64,000 bases of DNA, taken from an uncultured Lachnospiraceae bacterium. GTDB lineage: Bacteria > Bacillota > Clostridia > Lachnospirales > Lachnospiraceae. The notes beneath the pieces were generated by a model, which saw only the letters and a list, made by a program, of their open reading frames with translations, was not told where the DNA came from and made no database searches. The stretch lies in the NCBI GenBank assembly GCA_900319245.1, contig ONNQ01000006.1, positions 1 to 64,000 of the forward strand, read 5' to 3'. Below, in pieces: positions 25,824 through 35,541 of the stretch (position 1 is its first letter; the number at the start of each line of letters is the position of its first letter). The position numbers and the translations under genes are program-made.

Positions 25824-27257
25824 TTACTTTCTCCTTATAAAACGGTTGTACATTTTGCGCGTAAATGCTGTTCCTTTGACAAAGAATCCCTTGACAAGAT
25901 CTTTGTTGAGGACCAGGAAGATGATCGTTCCCAGTATGACATTGACGCAGTTAGTATAGAAAGAATTGATATAGCAGAGCGCCGATTCCACAATGAGAAA
26001 ACTCATTGTGAAGATCATCTGCCATACGTTATAGCGGATCGCTACGAGTTTTCTGACGTCGGCCATGCGGTAAGCGAACAGAAATGCGTAGCTGATCAGT
26101 GTAGAACCGGACGCCGCGTACAGGCCGATATAGCGGATCAGTGCAAGGTCTACCACAAAGTTGCACAGCGCAGCCAGCATGGTAGAAACACCAACGCTTT
26201 TGGTCGCTTTAAAGGCGATGTAGATGCCGCCAAGGAACGTGGACATACAGGAAAAGAACATGCCCAGGAACAGGACCGGCATCTGCTGATAGGCCTCTTC
26301 ATAGCTGCCTCTAATAAGAAGCGCGAACAGGATCGGCGTACATGCGATCAGAAGTCCGAGAAAACCTGCGTAAAGGTTGAGCATGACGGAAAACATCTTG
26401 GAGTAATATGCAGCCGCGTCCTTGTCCTTGGAGACGATACTCGCATTCTCCTGCCAAGCCAGCGTAAATGTGCTTTGCGCCAGAGACAGAAGCGACGGGA
26501 TCTTATTGGCAACCGCATACACAGCGTTCGCGGCGACGCCCATGAACAATGTGACCACAAAACGGTCGGATACTCTCATGACCCACATGGACATATTGTT
26601 GGGCACCATGGGCCAGGAATATGCCAGCATTTCCTTGAGGACCTGCGGATCAAAAAGGCTGAAGTCGATCAGCTCGTACATGCGTACTCTGACAAAAAGG
26701 TAAGCAAGCGAGAGCACAGGTGAGATCGCAAGTGCCACTATCGCGCCGGTCAGTTCGTAATGCAGCGCCTTGACGAGCAGGACTATAAAGACCATTCTGA
26801 CCATCGCGCTTACTATGGAGCTGATGGAATAGTCCAGATTCCTGGACAGGCCTCTGGTGATCTGTCTCGCTTCCGCGACCAGTATATCAAACAGGAAATA
26901 AATACAGACCCAGATCTTAAGGACAGGTGATTCTATCGGAAGCACCCAGTAGGTAATCAGCAGGATCACCAGGCTGACCGGCACAACAAAGGCCAATATG
27001 TTGGAAAAATACAGCTTAGCCTTTTCTCTGTCATGCTTATGATCGATCAGAAACCGGAAAGCTGCTGTGTGAATCTGCAGAGTTGCAACCGGGAGCAGGA
27101 GTGAAACAAGCAGTGAAACCAGATCCAGGGTACCGTACTGTTCCTTGGTCAGATATCCGGTCAGGATCGGAAGTGTCACATAGCCCGCAAGTCTTGGCAG
27201 AAATGTGCCGATTGACAGGATAAATGTATTTTTAATCAGTTTGTTTTCACGGTTCAT
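25824..27257 (-). CDS. wzx: Wzx-type polysaccharide flippase (MATE/MVF superfamily)
   Basis: The 477-residue hydrophobic protein has about 12-14 predicted membrane helices and starts NTFILSIGTFLPRLAGYVTLPILTG, typical of polysaccharide repeat-unit flippases. It would move the undecaprenyl-linked unit across the membrane. It lies one base before licD and 31 bases after the pyruvyltransferase fusion gene. Confidence 0.9.
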   Translation of the reverse strand: MNRENKLIKNTFILSIGTFLPRLAGYVTLPILTGYLTKEQYGTLDLVSLLVSLLLPVATLQIHTAAFRFLIDHKHDREKAKLYFSNILAFVVPVSLVILLITYWVLPIESPVLKIWVCIYFLFDILVAEARQITRGLSRNLDYSISSIVSAMVRMVFIVLLVKALHYELTGAIVALAISPVLSLAYLFVRVRMYELIDFSLFDPQVLKEMLAYSWPMVPNNMSMWVMRVSDRFVVTLFMGVAANAVYAVANKIPSLLSLAQSTFTLAWQENASIVSKDKDAAAYYSKMFSVMLNLYAGFLGLLIACTPILFALLIRGSYEEAYQQMPVLFLGMFFSCMSTFLGGIYIAFKATKSVGVSTMLAALCNFVVDLALIRYIGLYAASGSTLISYAFLFAYRMADVRKLVAIRYNVWQMIFTMSFLIVESALCYINSFYTNCVNVILGTIIFLVLNKDLVKGFFVKGTAFTRKMYNRFIRRK

Positions 27258-27288
27258 GAAAAATCTCCATTTTTAACATGAACGGCTC

Positions 27289-29595
27289 TCACTGTCTATG
27301 GATCAGAGACCGGAGTGCCTTCATCATCTTTCTCCCCATGACCCGAGGCATCGGGTCTTTGCCATATCTCTTTACTATATACCCAATGCCGCGTTTTTCA
27401 TAGTCACGCCAGAACTGCTGCCGCTTGTCCGATACAGGCGTAGGCCTGACAAGGTTGGGCTGCAGACAATCCTCTCTATTACTCTCAGCTGTGAACAGTG
27501 CCTCTTTGGCCCTTTCAAACAGCGCCTGTCCCTTCTTAGTATGAATCAGGAACAGGGACACGCCCTTCTCACTGTAAAACGATGGAAGCGCTTTTTCAAT
27601 CCCCCAGTAGTCCCCGATCGTCAGATCGCTGCCTCGGTCCACTGCGGCCCAGGGGCATTTGTGGCAGGAAGGACGAAGGGCCATCTTGCTGTAAAATATG
27701 TGTACATAGTCCTTCATAGACACTTCCCGACCGCCCGCTGTCGCCGCAGCCACAGGTGCTTTCCACCCGTTTCGCTTATCTTTGAAAGTGATATACTCTA
27801 TTTTGCCGTGTTTTGACTCCAAAAGGCCCATATAGTCCTTGAAGAGCCCTGGACTCATGGCGCCATGGCAGATGATATCTACTACTGTCACGCGATCCCG
27901 TAATCCTTTTGCTTTCGCATAGCTGATCATACCAGCCGCCTGACAGCCTACGCCAACAAACAACAGCGGCTTATCCGCGTTCTCTTTCAGCCAGATCTCC
28001 GCTTGCTTGAATACGGTACCGGGACTGCTCTGCACATATTTGGATCCCCGCGCACGGTCTCTGTCCGCCGGATCTGTCATGAGGGCAAAATATTCCCTGT
28101 GCGTCTCATAGTCATAGGTGCTGCAGATGACAGCGCCGCCCTCTTTTAAAAAGAGATCGGAAAGCGCCGTAAACGCGCCGCCGGAGGAACTGCGCAGCAG
28201 CTGTTTCTGATCCTTCAGCCTTCCGGCATAGACACGGACCGCAGGAAGGGCATCATCCGCGCTGTTGTTCTCCTCCAACCGGTCCTCTTTAAAAGGACAT
28301 ACGCTGACACATCTGCGGCAGTGCACGCATTTGTCAGCGTCGATCACCGGATAGAGAAATCCTTCCCTGTCCGGCTCCATTGTGATTGCCTTTACGGGAC
28401 AGATATTCATGCAGGCCATACATCCGCTGCAGTCTTCCCGATTGGCAGCCAGCCGTGGAACGCCTTTTTCCGCCTTTTTCAGAAGCGCCTCATCCGCTTT
28501 CCGATGTGCGGGTTCCGGGATCTCTCCCTTCGATACGCCTTCACAGGCTTCTAAAAGAAGCGCCTCGGAATACGCCCGCTCCTCCTGCAGTCTCTCCCGC
28601 GCTTTCTCGTGATCGACAGGCGCATCGCTCCAGCTCTCCGTCAGGATCCTGTCCGATAATCCCGCAAGATCCAAAAGAGACGACAGCCTGGAATTTCTGT
28701 TTCCGATCATGGCCTTCGTACACAGGAACTGCCGCTCAAACAAAAGAGAGAAAGAAAGCGTGTGGAAGGATCCCGTGATCACATAATCCGCAAAGCGGAC
28801 TAGATTGAGATACTCGAAGGGATCAGCCGAATAGATACAATGACAGCCCTTTCTCATCTTAATCTGATTGGTCAGAAAAACGATTTCCAAGCCTTTCTTC
28901 TTCGCGATTTTATGGATCATCTCCCATGTGCCCGCATCCTCTGCAGGAAAATGAACGAGCATATATTTCTTCTTGCGAATCGGCTTTTCGCCGGCAAGCT
29001 TTCGCCACTCGTCCGCTTCGATCAACTGCGTGGGATCCAGCACAAGGCCGATTTTTTTGTCCGGCAGCTTTTTCTCCAGATATTCCTTGAGATTCTTCTC
29101 CCTGACATTGATAAAAGGGATCTCACCAATGAGGGACAGGCACTTTTCTTCTGTTTCCGTAGAAAAGGATTCTGTACCCAGACTTGCTGCGTACGTCGCT
29201 TTCTTCTTAGAATCGATTCCCTCCAAAAAGAAATTATAGTCGCCGCCTGTTATCTCCTGGTTCCAGATTTGATCACTTCCCGCTATTATACGGTCATATT
29301 CTGAAAAGTCAATTGCGGATGTAAGCTTTTCTACGCCAAGATACTCTTTTTCAAAAGAGGCAAACTTGCGGTAGCGATCCCGGATCACCGGGTAACGCAT
29401 AAGCGCACCGGCCTTTTTTTTAAAGCTTCCCCTTGCAGAGGGAAGCCTTTTGTCCATCTCATTCTTCAGTTCCCCGCACTGATACGGAATGATCCGAGCG
29501 TCAAATCCCAGCTCTCTGATCTTTCTCTGGAGCGCGTATGCCTGCAGACATGCGCCGTGACTCTGTGTTCCTACAAATGTTATTATCCCTATCAT
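27289..29595 (-). CDS. Polysaccharide pyruvyltransferase fused to a 2x[4Fe-4S] ferredoxin and FrhB-like module
   Basis: The 768-residue protein joins two unrelated enzymes. Residues 1 to about 350 are a polysaccharide pyruvyltransferase-like domain (TFVGTQSHGACLQAYAL, AGSDQIWN, TGSFHTLSFSLLF), a group that puts ketal pyruvate on sugars. Residues 385-435 hold two [4Fe-4S] motifs: C389, C392, C395, C399 and C423, C426, C429, C433. Residues about 450-760 resemble the coenzyme F420 hydrogenase/dehydrogenase beta subunit family (SSGGAFTALSDLFL, GVGCQAAGM, CPWAAVDRGSDLTIGDYWG). Separate neighbouring genes for these two parts are known in surface-glycan loci; here they are one chain. It overlaps wzy by four bases. 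The redox substrate is unknown. Confidence 0.87.
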   Translation of the reverse strand: MIGIITFVGTQSHGACLQAYALQRKIRELGFDARIIPYQCGELKNEMDKRLPSARGSFKKKAGALMRYPVIRDRYRKFASFEKEYLGVEKLTSAIDFSEYDRIIAGSDQIWNQEITGGDYNFFLEGIDSKKKATYAASLGTESFSTETEEKCLSLIGEIPFINVREKNLKEYLEKKLPDKKIGLVLDPTQLIEADEWRKLAGEKPIRKKKYMLVHFPAEDAGTWEMIHKIAKKKGLEIVFLTNQIKMRKGCHCIYSADPFEYLNLVRFADYVITGSFHTLSFSLLFERQFLCTKAMIGNRNSRLSSLLDLAGLSDRILTESWSDAPVDHEKARERLQEERAYSEALLLEACEGVSKGEIPEPAHRKADEALLKKAEKGVPRLAANREDCSGCMACMNICPVKAITMEPDREGFLYPVIDADKCVHCRRCVSVCPFKEDRLEENNSADDALPAVRVYAGRLKDQKQLLRSSSGGAFTALSDLFLKEGGAVICSTYDYETHREYFALMTDPADRDRARGSKYVQSSPGTVFKQAEIWLKENADKPLLFVGVGCQAAGMISYAKAKGLRDRVTVVDIICHGAMSPGLFKDYMGLLESKHGKIEYITFKDKRNGWKAPVAAATAGGREVSMKDYVHIFYSKMALRPSCHKCPWAAVDRGSDLTIGDYWGIEKALPSFYSEKGVSLFLIHTKKGQALFERAKEALFTAESNREDCLQPNLVRPTPVSDKRQQFWRDYEKRGIGYIVKRYGKDPMPRVMGRKMMKALRSLIHRQ

Positions 29596-30950
29596 ACTTC
29601 TGACTCCGCTATCATAACATTCGGATATTCCTCTCCGGTGTGAATCGAACGGGCTTCTTCCCGAGACAACGCCTCACCCGCACATGGACCTCGCAGTACA
29701 GCAAGACCAGTCATAGCCGTAAAGCTGTACATAAAGATCGTATAATCGTAAAGCGTGTTGCCGGTAAAATTATATAACAGTACAAATACCTGACTCACAA
29801 CGGACACATAGAGTGCCTTTCTCCTCCATGCTTCCATAGACCGCCTATGCCTGAGTGCTTTGGAAGTCGTAATCAGAGTTCCGAGGGCCGCCCATATGTA
29901 AATAAGAAAACCGACTACGCCTGTTTCGCACAGAAGCTGCAGATATGTGTTGTGGGAATTGAGGTATTTTGCACCGGCAGACTGCCAATCCTGATACAAT
30001 TCCACAGCGTAGACCTGTTTATAACCGCCCCAGCCAATCCCCATGACCGGGTGTTTTCTGAACAGATCCAGCGCAAGCGCCCACATCTTAAATCTCGTAC
30101 GTGTCTGGCTGTCGTTGCCTGCTGTCATAAAGCGCATGAGGAGCATTCGGATCGCTGATACATGAAAACTCATCAGATACAGCGCCAGGGCACCCACCAA
30201 CACCGCCGCGAACAATTTGAACCCTCTGCCCAGGGTCTGACGAGGGTTTGTCACAAAATAAACCACACAGAAAGCAATAACTGTAAACAGAAAATGGGCG
30301 CGCTTGGATGTTAGTATGATCGCCACAAAGCTAAGGACTGTCATGATCAATGTCGGATAGTGCATTTTCCGAGCTTCTGTCACATAGTAAAGAAGACAAC
30401 CGCCAAAAATAAGGAGTACAAATGCGATCATCGTTCCGTTCTGTGAATAGTGATTCTGCAGGCCAGCGCGATACCCGGCTGCGCCGCCGCTGGTACCAAC
30501 GGGAATCTGTCCATACAGAGCGATCATGATCTTATAGAGTCCCGGCATGACCAGGAACACATACGTTGCAATTACATTTGGCATACCAATACAGGCCATT
30601 CCTGTCAGTGCATGTTTCTGCCACCGAAATCCGAACTGCGACATAAAGATGATCGATACACCCGCTAATGCTCTGACAAAAAACTGCACATAGCCGTGTG
30701 CCAAATCCTGGTTCCGGTTGAAGAGGATCTCACATATGAGCAGTGCCCAAGGGATCAGCACAGCGATCTGTTTCTTACTGAGCTTTCGATCCCTAAAAAA
30801 GAGAGGCGACAAACCCAGTACAACCAAAAAAGCCAGATAGAGATCCTTGATCATACCTGGCATAAATAGATTCATGATGGAGAAATAATTTGCGTAGGCA
30901 AGCAGAAAACCTGTTGCTATGATAATACAGAAGTCACTCTTACACTTCAT
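29592..30950 (-). CDS. wzy: O-antigen ligase/polymerase (Wzy-like) membrane protein
   Basis: The 452-residue protein has about 12 predicted membrane helices and a large extracytoplasmic loop near 300-345 (MGIGWGGYKQVYAVELYQDW, NSHNTYLQLLCETG). This is the Wzy_C/O-antigen ligase pattern with a conserved HN.YLQ..CE motif. It would link repeat units outside the membrane. It is coupled to the fusion gene by a four-base overlap. Confidence 0.88.
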   Translation of the reverse strand: MKCKSDFCIIIATGFLLAYANYFSIMNLFMPGMIKDLYLAFLVVLGLSPLFFRDRKLSKKQIAVLIPWALLICEILFNRNQDLAHGYVQFFVRALAGVSIIFMSQFGFRWQKHALTGMACIGMPNVIATYVFLVMPGLYKIMIALYGQIPVGTSGGAAGYRAGLQNHYSQNGTMIAFVLLIFGGCLLYYVTEARKMHYPTLIMTVLSFVAIILTSKRAHFLFTVIAFCVVYFVTNPRQTLGRGFKLFAAVLVGALALYLMSFHVSAIRMLLMRFMTAGNDSQTRTRFKMWALALDLFRKHPVMGIGWGGYKQVYAVELYQDWQSAGAKYLNSHNTYLQLLCETGVVGFLIYIWAALGTLITTSKALRHRRSMEAWRRKALYVSVVSQVFVLLYNFTGNTLYDYTIFMYSFTAMTGLAVLRGPCAGEALSREEARSIHTGEEYPNVMIAESEV

Positions 30951-30971
30951 TGCTGTCCTCCGTCAGAAAGG

Positions 30972-31910
30972 TCAGTAGGAAAAAGCCTTGGCCTTTACCC
31001 TGGCGTTTAGATATGGATTAAAAATCGCCCGAATCCTGTTCTTTCTTACATATTCCCTCATTCGATCGCATTCCGATACCTGTCCCCCGCATTTGGCAGC
31101 CTTCGTAAGAATCTTATTGGCAATCAGCATCTTCTTATAAATAAACACATCGCAGATCATTCGGCTGGCCTTCGGGAAATAGTCCTCTGCTCTGCATATC
31201 GACTCCCATTCGCTGAGCCACTTGGGTTCAAATTCCGTTTGTTCCACGATCTTCTTCATGGCGCCGCATGGATTGATCAGATAATTGTATAGAGGCGCTG
31301 CGACCAGATAAAACGTGTCGCATCTTTGGACATATTCGATGAGAAACAGCAGGTCCTCCCCAATTGTGATTGACTCATCAAAGGTCAGGCCCGTGATCAG
31401 CGCCGACCGAAACATCTTATTCCAGAGGCAAGAAGCAATGGATTCATGCAGCATGATCCCTGCAACAGTTTCCTCTCTTGCAAGATACCCGTCACCCGAG
31501 AGGTGAAGTGCTTCTCTTTTGTTGGGAAATCCGCCAATTTCCCGTTCTTCCACATCTATATACCGGTATCCGCACGCGACAAGGTCGCAGCTGTGCCTGT
31601 TCATAGCGTCCGCCATCTTCTCCACGTAATCCGGCTCCGGATAATCGTCCGCATCCACAAAGACAACGCATGTTCCGGAAACCCGCTGTAACCCGTCGTT
31701 GCGGGCTGCGGAGACGCCTCCGTTCTTCTTTTCAATTACAACCATTCTATCATCATCAAAGGAACGGATGATATCGCCCGATCTGTCCGTAGAGCCGTCG
31801 TTGATCAAAATGATCTCCAGATCCTTGTGGGTCTGCCCCAGAATAGCTCTAAGGCATCTCTCCAAATACTTTTCCGCGTTATAAACAGGGATGATCACAG
31901 AAACTTTCAA
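30972..31910 (-). CDS. Family 2 glycosyltransferase
   Basis: The 312-residue protein has a GT-A fold start: SVIIPVYNAEKYLERCL, then LINDGSTDRS and the metal-binding VDADDYPEPDY. It transfers a sugar from a nucleotide sugar to the lipid-linked glycan on the cytoplasmic side; donor and linkage cannot be read. The start codon is TTG at 31910, with GAGG nine bases upstream. Confidence 0.9.
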   Translation of the reverse strand: MKVSVIIPVYNAEKYLERCLRAILGQTHKDLEIILINDGSTDRSGDIIRSFDDDRMVVIEKKNGGVSAARNDGLQRVSGTCVVFVDADDYPEPDYVEKMADAMNRHSCDLVACGYRYIDVEEREIGGFPNKREALHLSGDGYLAREETVAGIMLHESIASCLWNKMFRSALITGLTFDESITIGEDLLFLIEYVQRCDTFYLVAAPLYNYLINPCGAMKKIVEQTEFEPKWLSEWESICRAEDYFPKASRMICDVFIYKKMLIANKILTKAAKCGGQVSECDRMREYVRKNRIRAIFNPYLNARVKAKAFSY

Positions 31911-31985
31911 ATTCTTCGTCCTCAGTCTGCAGATACCTGCCGTTTTGTCACAACACTGAACGCCGGTGCCGGCTGCAGTGCCTTC

Positions 31986-32519
31986 CTAAAACTCCTTAAT
32001 CTTAGCGGCAAGGGATGGCCCCCACACTGTTCGTGCAGGAATATTGCCCTTCACGACGCTCCCGGCAGCGATCACGCAGTTATGACCTATATGTGTATCC
32101 TTCAGGATCACACAATTTGCGCCAATCCAGACGTCGTCTTCGATCACTACGGAGCCTGTCTTGTATCCAATATTGTTATTCTTATAGTCATGATCATGAT
32201 CCACGATCACGACATTATTGGCAATCTTAACCCGGTTTCCAATTGTTATCCGGTTCATAGAAGTAACACTCACATTATAGCTCATAAAGGCGTACTCTCC
32301 GATCCGGATCACGCCGCCAGGCGTATGCAGGCGCACGCCTGATCGAAAATGACTGTTCTTTCCAATGTAGATCTCTCCGTCTTCGGGCTTTAAGCGGACA
32401 TTTGACTCCCACCTGGGAAACCCCGCCGCTTTGATGTGCCCCACCCCCAGGATCCCGCTCAGAATCCAGTGCGGTACCGTAACCAGTTTTTCAATGGAAC
32501 GTGTGATCTTTTTATTCAA
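31986..32519 (-). CDS. Left-handed beta-helix acyltransferase
   Basis: The 177-residue protein has hexapeptide repeats (IRIGEYAFMS, ITIGNRVKIANNV, VVIEDDVWIGANCVILK, HIGHNCVIAAGSVV). The VDHDHDY segment carries the usual catalytic His. Such enzymes (WcaF/MaoA type) acetylate sugars from acetyl-CoA. It overlaps the upstream glycosyltransferase gene by four bases. Confidence 0.9.
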   Translation of the reverse strand: MNKKITRSIEKLVTVPHWILSGILGVGHIKAAGFPRWESNVRLKPEDGEIYIGKNSHFRSGVRLHTPGGVIRIGEYAFMSYNVSVTSMNRITIGNRVKIANNVVIVDHDHDYKNNNIGYKTGSVVIEDDVWIGANCVILKDTHIGHNCVIAAGSVVKGNIPARTVWGPSLAAKIKEF

Positions 32520-33688
32520 AGCGCCAGACTCCCTTTATACATCTCTTTATACATCTCTTTATACATCTTGAACATCCCGTCAGCCACATCCCGGATTGCA
32601 TAGCCGGAACGGATTACACTTTCATAGCCGTCCATGTCCCGATGGCCTTTCCTTGCAAGAGCGGCTTGCGCCCATATTTCCGGGCTTTCCGTAAGGCTGA
32701 TGAACTGCATGCTATCCTCAATTTTAATCTCCTCTGTGATCGTATCAGATAGCACACAAGGAACGCCGGCTGCCTGGATTTCGACACAAGATACCGGCAA
32801 GCCTTCATGAAAGCTCGGCATCACAAATACGTCCATAGCCTGATACATTCTTTCAATATCCGGCACTTCTCCCATAAAGCGAACGTAAGGTGCCAACCCC
32901 AGTTCATTCACGAGATCCCTGACCTCCGTTTCCAGATCTCCCTTTCCGAACAAAAGGAGAACGCTCTCAGGTTCCTTTTCATGAATCTTTTCAAATATTC
33001 TAATCAAAAAGGCATGATTCTTTTGCTTGTAAAATCGTCCCACATGCCCCACGACAAACTTGTCAGCCAGCCCTAGTTCCCGCCTGACCGTTTTTCGTAT
33101 CTCAGGATCGAAACGAAAACGCTCTGCATTGATCCCGTTTTTGACGATCTGTACCCCGCCTTCTCTTACCGTCTTATCTGTAAACATATATGAGGCCGCT
33201 TTTCGGGAACAGGCAAGAAGCAGGGTCGCGTTTCGCTCGAGTTGCGGTTTAAGCGCTTTGAAAACTGCCTTCTTGATCCTGGAGCGGTTGGTGTCTCCGG
33301 CGTTATGCGAGTGGACAATTCTGCAAGGTACGCCGGCTTTTCGGACCGCCGTAACCGCAAACAGATTAAAGAAAAAATTGCCGGAATTGATATGTACGAT
33401 AGAATACCTGTGCTTTGTGAGAAATTGTCGCAGCCTCTTATAGAGTCCGGTCTTCCTGGTCAAGATGTTCCCCTTGATTCCCAGTTCATAGATACGGCCG
33501 CCTGCCTTTTCGATCTCCGCCCGGTGAATTCCATAAGTAGTCACATCGGGGGACAAAAAATCGAACTGCAGCTTCTCTTTGTCAATATTTGTATACACAT
33601 TATAAAGAAACGACGAAACGCCGCCAAAGGTCCCGCTGCCTGAATTGATCTGCAAAACTCTGATGGGCTCTTGTCTGTTTTGATCCAT
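32516..33688 (-). CDS. Family 4/1 glycosyltransferase (GT-B fold)
   Basis: The 390-residue protein has the Rossmann starts GSGTFGGVSSFLYN and VVGHVGRFYKQKNH, and the donor-binding region PSFHEGLPVSCVEIQAAGVP with the E(x)7E pattern. It adds a sugar to the lipid-linked glycan. The C-terminus contains the repeat MYKE three times, coded by exact 12-bp DNA repeats at 32533-32568. The ATG has GAGGAG upstream. Confidence 0.9.
   Translation of the reverse strand: MDQNRQEPIRVLQINSGSGTFGGVSSFLYNVYTNIDKEKLQFDFLSPDVTTYGIHRAEIEKAGGRIYELGIKGNILTRKTGLYKRLRQFLTKHRYSIVHINSGNFFFNLFAVTAVRKAGVPCRIVHSHNAGDTNRSRIKKAVFKALKPQLERNATLLLACSRKAASYMFTDKTVREGGVQIVKNGINAERFRFDPEIRKTVRRELGLADKFVVGHVGRFYKQKNHAFLIRIFEKIHEKEPESVLLLFGKGDLETEVRDLVNELGLAPYVRFMGEVPDIERMYQAMDVFVMPSFHEGLPVSCVEIQAAGVPCVLSDTITEEIKIEDSMQFISLTESPEIWAQAALARKGHRDMDGYESVIRSGYAIRDVADGMFKMYKEMYKEMYKGSLAL
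32533..32568. repeat. Three exact 12-bp tandem repeats inside a glycosyltransferase gene
   Basis: CTTTATACATCT occurs three times without a gap, coding the K-EM-Y repeat at the C-terminus of the GT-B enzyme. Because the unit is four codons, changes in copy number keep the frame. Confidence 0.92.
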
Positions 33689-33702
33689 GTTCCGGCTCCT
33701 CT

Positions 33703-34143
33703 TCAGTCGTCCTTAATAGCCTCGTTTTCGACGATCCTTAAACCCGTGGAACTGATTCCGGGCGTGTGGGGCAAAAAAACAACATCCACGCCTTTTCGAC
33801 CAAGATCTTCTCTGGTCTTCTCCCATCGGGGATTTCCTTTCCAGTCGTCTCCGATGAAGATCGCATCAAAATGATATTTGAGAAGGGCCTCTTCTTTGTC
33901 CAGCGTATCAGCGATGACACATTCATCAACCGCCTTGATATTCGCGACGATGGTCTGTCTCTCCTTCTCATGAACAACAGGCGTCTTGTGTTTATAAGAT
34001 TCCACAAGTGCGTCGGAATTGACACCTACGATCAGATGTTCACAATACGCTTTCGCGTTGTTGATCAGATTCAAATGTCCTATATGAAACATATCATATA
34101 CACCTTGTGTATAGCCGACTTTGTATTTTTTCATTTCCTTCAT
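33703..34143 (-). CDS. tagD: Glycerol-3-phosphate cytidylyltransferase-like protein
   Basis: The 146-residue protein has the cytidylyltransferase signature TQGVYDMFHIGHLNLI (H20, H23) and IGDDWKGNPRW, as in TagD. The C-terminal TPGISSTGLR corresponds to the family's second nucleotide-binding motif. It makes CDP-glycerol from CTP and glycerol 3-phosphate (other CDP-polyols are possible). The adjacent upstream gene encodes the matching CDP-glycerol transferase, which supports that use. Confidence 0.9.
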   Translation of the reverse strand: MKEMKKYKVGYTQGVYDMFHIGHLNLINNAKAYCEHLIVGVNSDALVESYKHKTPVVHEKERQTIVANIKAVDECVIADTLDKEEALLKYHFDAIFIGDDWKGNPRWEKTREDLGRKGVDVVFLPHTPGISSTGLRIVENEAIKDD

Positions 34144-34147
34144 TCTC

Positions 34148-35296
34148 TTAATTACTGCTAATCTTGCTTTTGATCAGTTGTACGACACGCTCTGTCGCAT
34201 TTCCGTCTTCCAATGATCCCATATCCTGATGATGTAGATCCATCTGCTTTCGAAATTCTTCCGGCGCATAACTGTCGATTTCGTCTAAGAGTGCATCCAT
34301 CGTCTCCGCAATCGGGAATCTCCACTTTTCGATCGGAAGGTCAAAACTCTTCTCCTGATAATATTCCTTTAAATCATAACAATACAGAAAGCAGGGACGA
34401 TACGTAAACGAATAATCCCAAATGCAGGAGGAATAGTCAGAGATCAGGATATCTGCTGTGTAGAGAAGGTCCTGCATTTCCGGATAATCCGTCGCATCCT
34501 TTACATATTCGAACGGAGTACGGATCCTGTCTCTTACGTTGGGATGAAGCCGCACCGCAATGATCCACCTTCCGCCGAACCTCTCCACCAGCTTATCATG
34601 CAGCCTCTTGTAATCCAGCGGGTATTCCCCCTCACTCTTTCTGCTGGTTCTCCAAGTAGGCGCATAGAGAAGAAGTCTTGCTCCATCCTCATAGCCGAGC
34701 CCCTCGCGGACACGGGCCGGAATCCTGTCGTCGTTCTGCCGGATCAAAACATCCATCCGGGGCGTACCGGGAATTACCTCCCCTGTAAAGCCCATGGATC
34801 CTCGAACTCTGCGCTCTGTCATACTTGCAGCTCCGCTGCATACATAGGAATAGTCCCTGTGCATCTGCTGATTCACTTTGCTGGCGATACCGGTAGAACT
34901 TCCGATTTTTTTATACCCATTGCTTGCGTGCCAGGTCTGGATAAAGGTCTGCCCCTTTCGTCTGGCAAGTTCTCCATACCCCTGCACGTTGAAGACCACG
35001 ACTCTTGATGTTTTGGCAAGATAATAATACTTTAGAGATCTATATCGCACTCTCCTGATCCCGGGTTCTGTGAGATCTGCAAACTTTTCCGGCTTTTTGA
35101 AAGCCCAGATGATCTCCACTCCACTTTCCTTACTGAGCCGGTCTGAGATACACCTTGGATTGCAGGAGTATTGCTTGCCGTTAAAGCTGTAAAACATGAC
35201 TCTGTTCGAGTGGATCGGACAGAGGTTGAATATATTGAGAATACACCGCAATAGGAGGATGCCCCAGTACTGTGCGTAGAGTTTCAATGTTTTCAT
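34148..35296 (-). CDS. CDP-glycerol glycerophosphotransferase (TagB/TagF type)
   Basis: The 382-residue protein shows the TagB/F pattern: QTWHASNGYKKIG (acceptor His), LYAPTWRTSRK, VRLHPNVRDR, and ISDYSSCIWDYSF. It transfers glycerol phosphate from CDP-glycerol to a glycan or teichoic acid primer at the membrane. Start choice: ATG at 35296 has GAGG four bases upstream; a longer open frame begins at a TTG at 35362 that has AAGGA, so a 404-residue form is possible. Four bases separate it from tagD. Confidence 0.9.
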   Translation of the reverse strand: MKTLKLYAQYWGILLLRCILNIFNLCPIHSNRVMFYSFNGKQYSCNPRCISDRLSKESGVEIIWAFKKPEKFADLTEPGIRRVRYRSLKYYYLAKTSRVVVFNVQGYGELARRKGQTFIQTWHASNGYKKIGSSTGIASKVNQQMHRDYSYVCSGAASMTERRVRGSMGFTGEVIPGTPRMDVLIRQNDDRIPARVREGLGYEDGARLLLYAPTWRTSRKSEGEYPLDYKRLHDKLVERFGGRWIIAVRLHPNVRDRIRTPFEYVKDATDYPEMQDLLYTADILISDYSSCIWDYSFTYRPCFLYCYDLKEYYQEKSFDLPIEKWRFPIAETMDALLDEIDSYAPEEFRKQMDLHHQDMGSLEDGNATERVVQLIKSKISSN

Positions 35297-35541
35297 TTTA
35301 CCTCGCTGTCTGTTCATATTATTTCGGGCATAACTAAATACCTCATCCAAACCGATCTCCAACTTATTTCCTTAGGGATTATAATTCATGGGATCGGAAA
35401 CTCTGAGGTAACAATAATAATTCACCGCGTAATTCTATTTTAACTAATAAATCGGTTCTTCTCTATAAAAGAGAAGTTGAAAGAAGCGCCGCAATAGCCG
35501 TCCGTTTCAGGTTATTCCACCGTTCTCCGAGATCATCCGCT
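35297..35541. other. 245-bp leader of the main polysaccharide operon
   Basis: AT-rich. It holds an inverted repeat CTTCTC...GAGAAG (35458-35476) and a TATAAT box on the minus strand around 35369-35374, but no clear -35 at correct spacing. It may carry the promoter of the tagB-to-cps operon. Confidence 0.4.
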
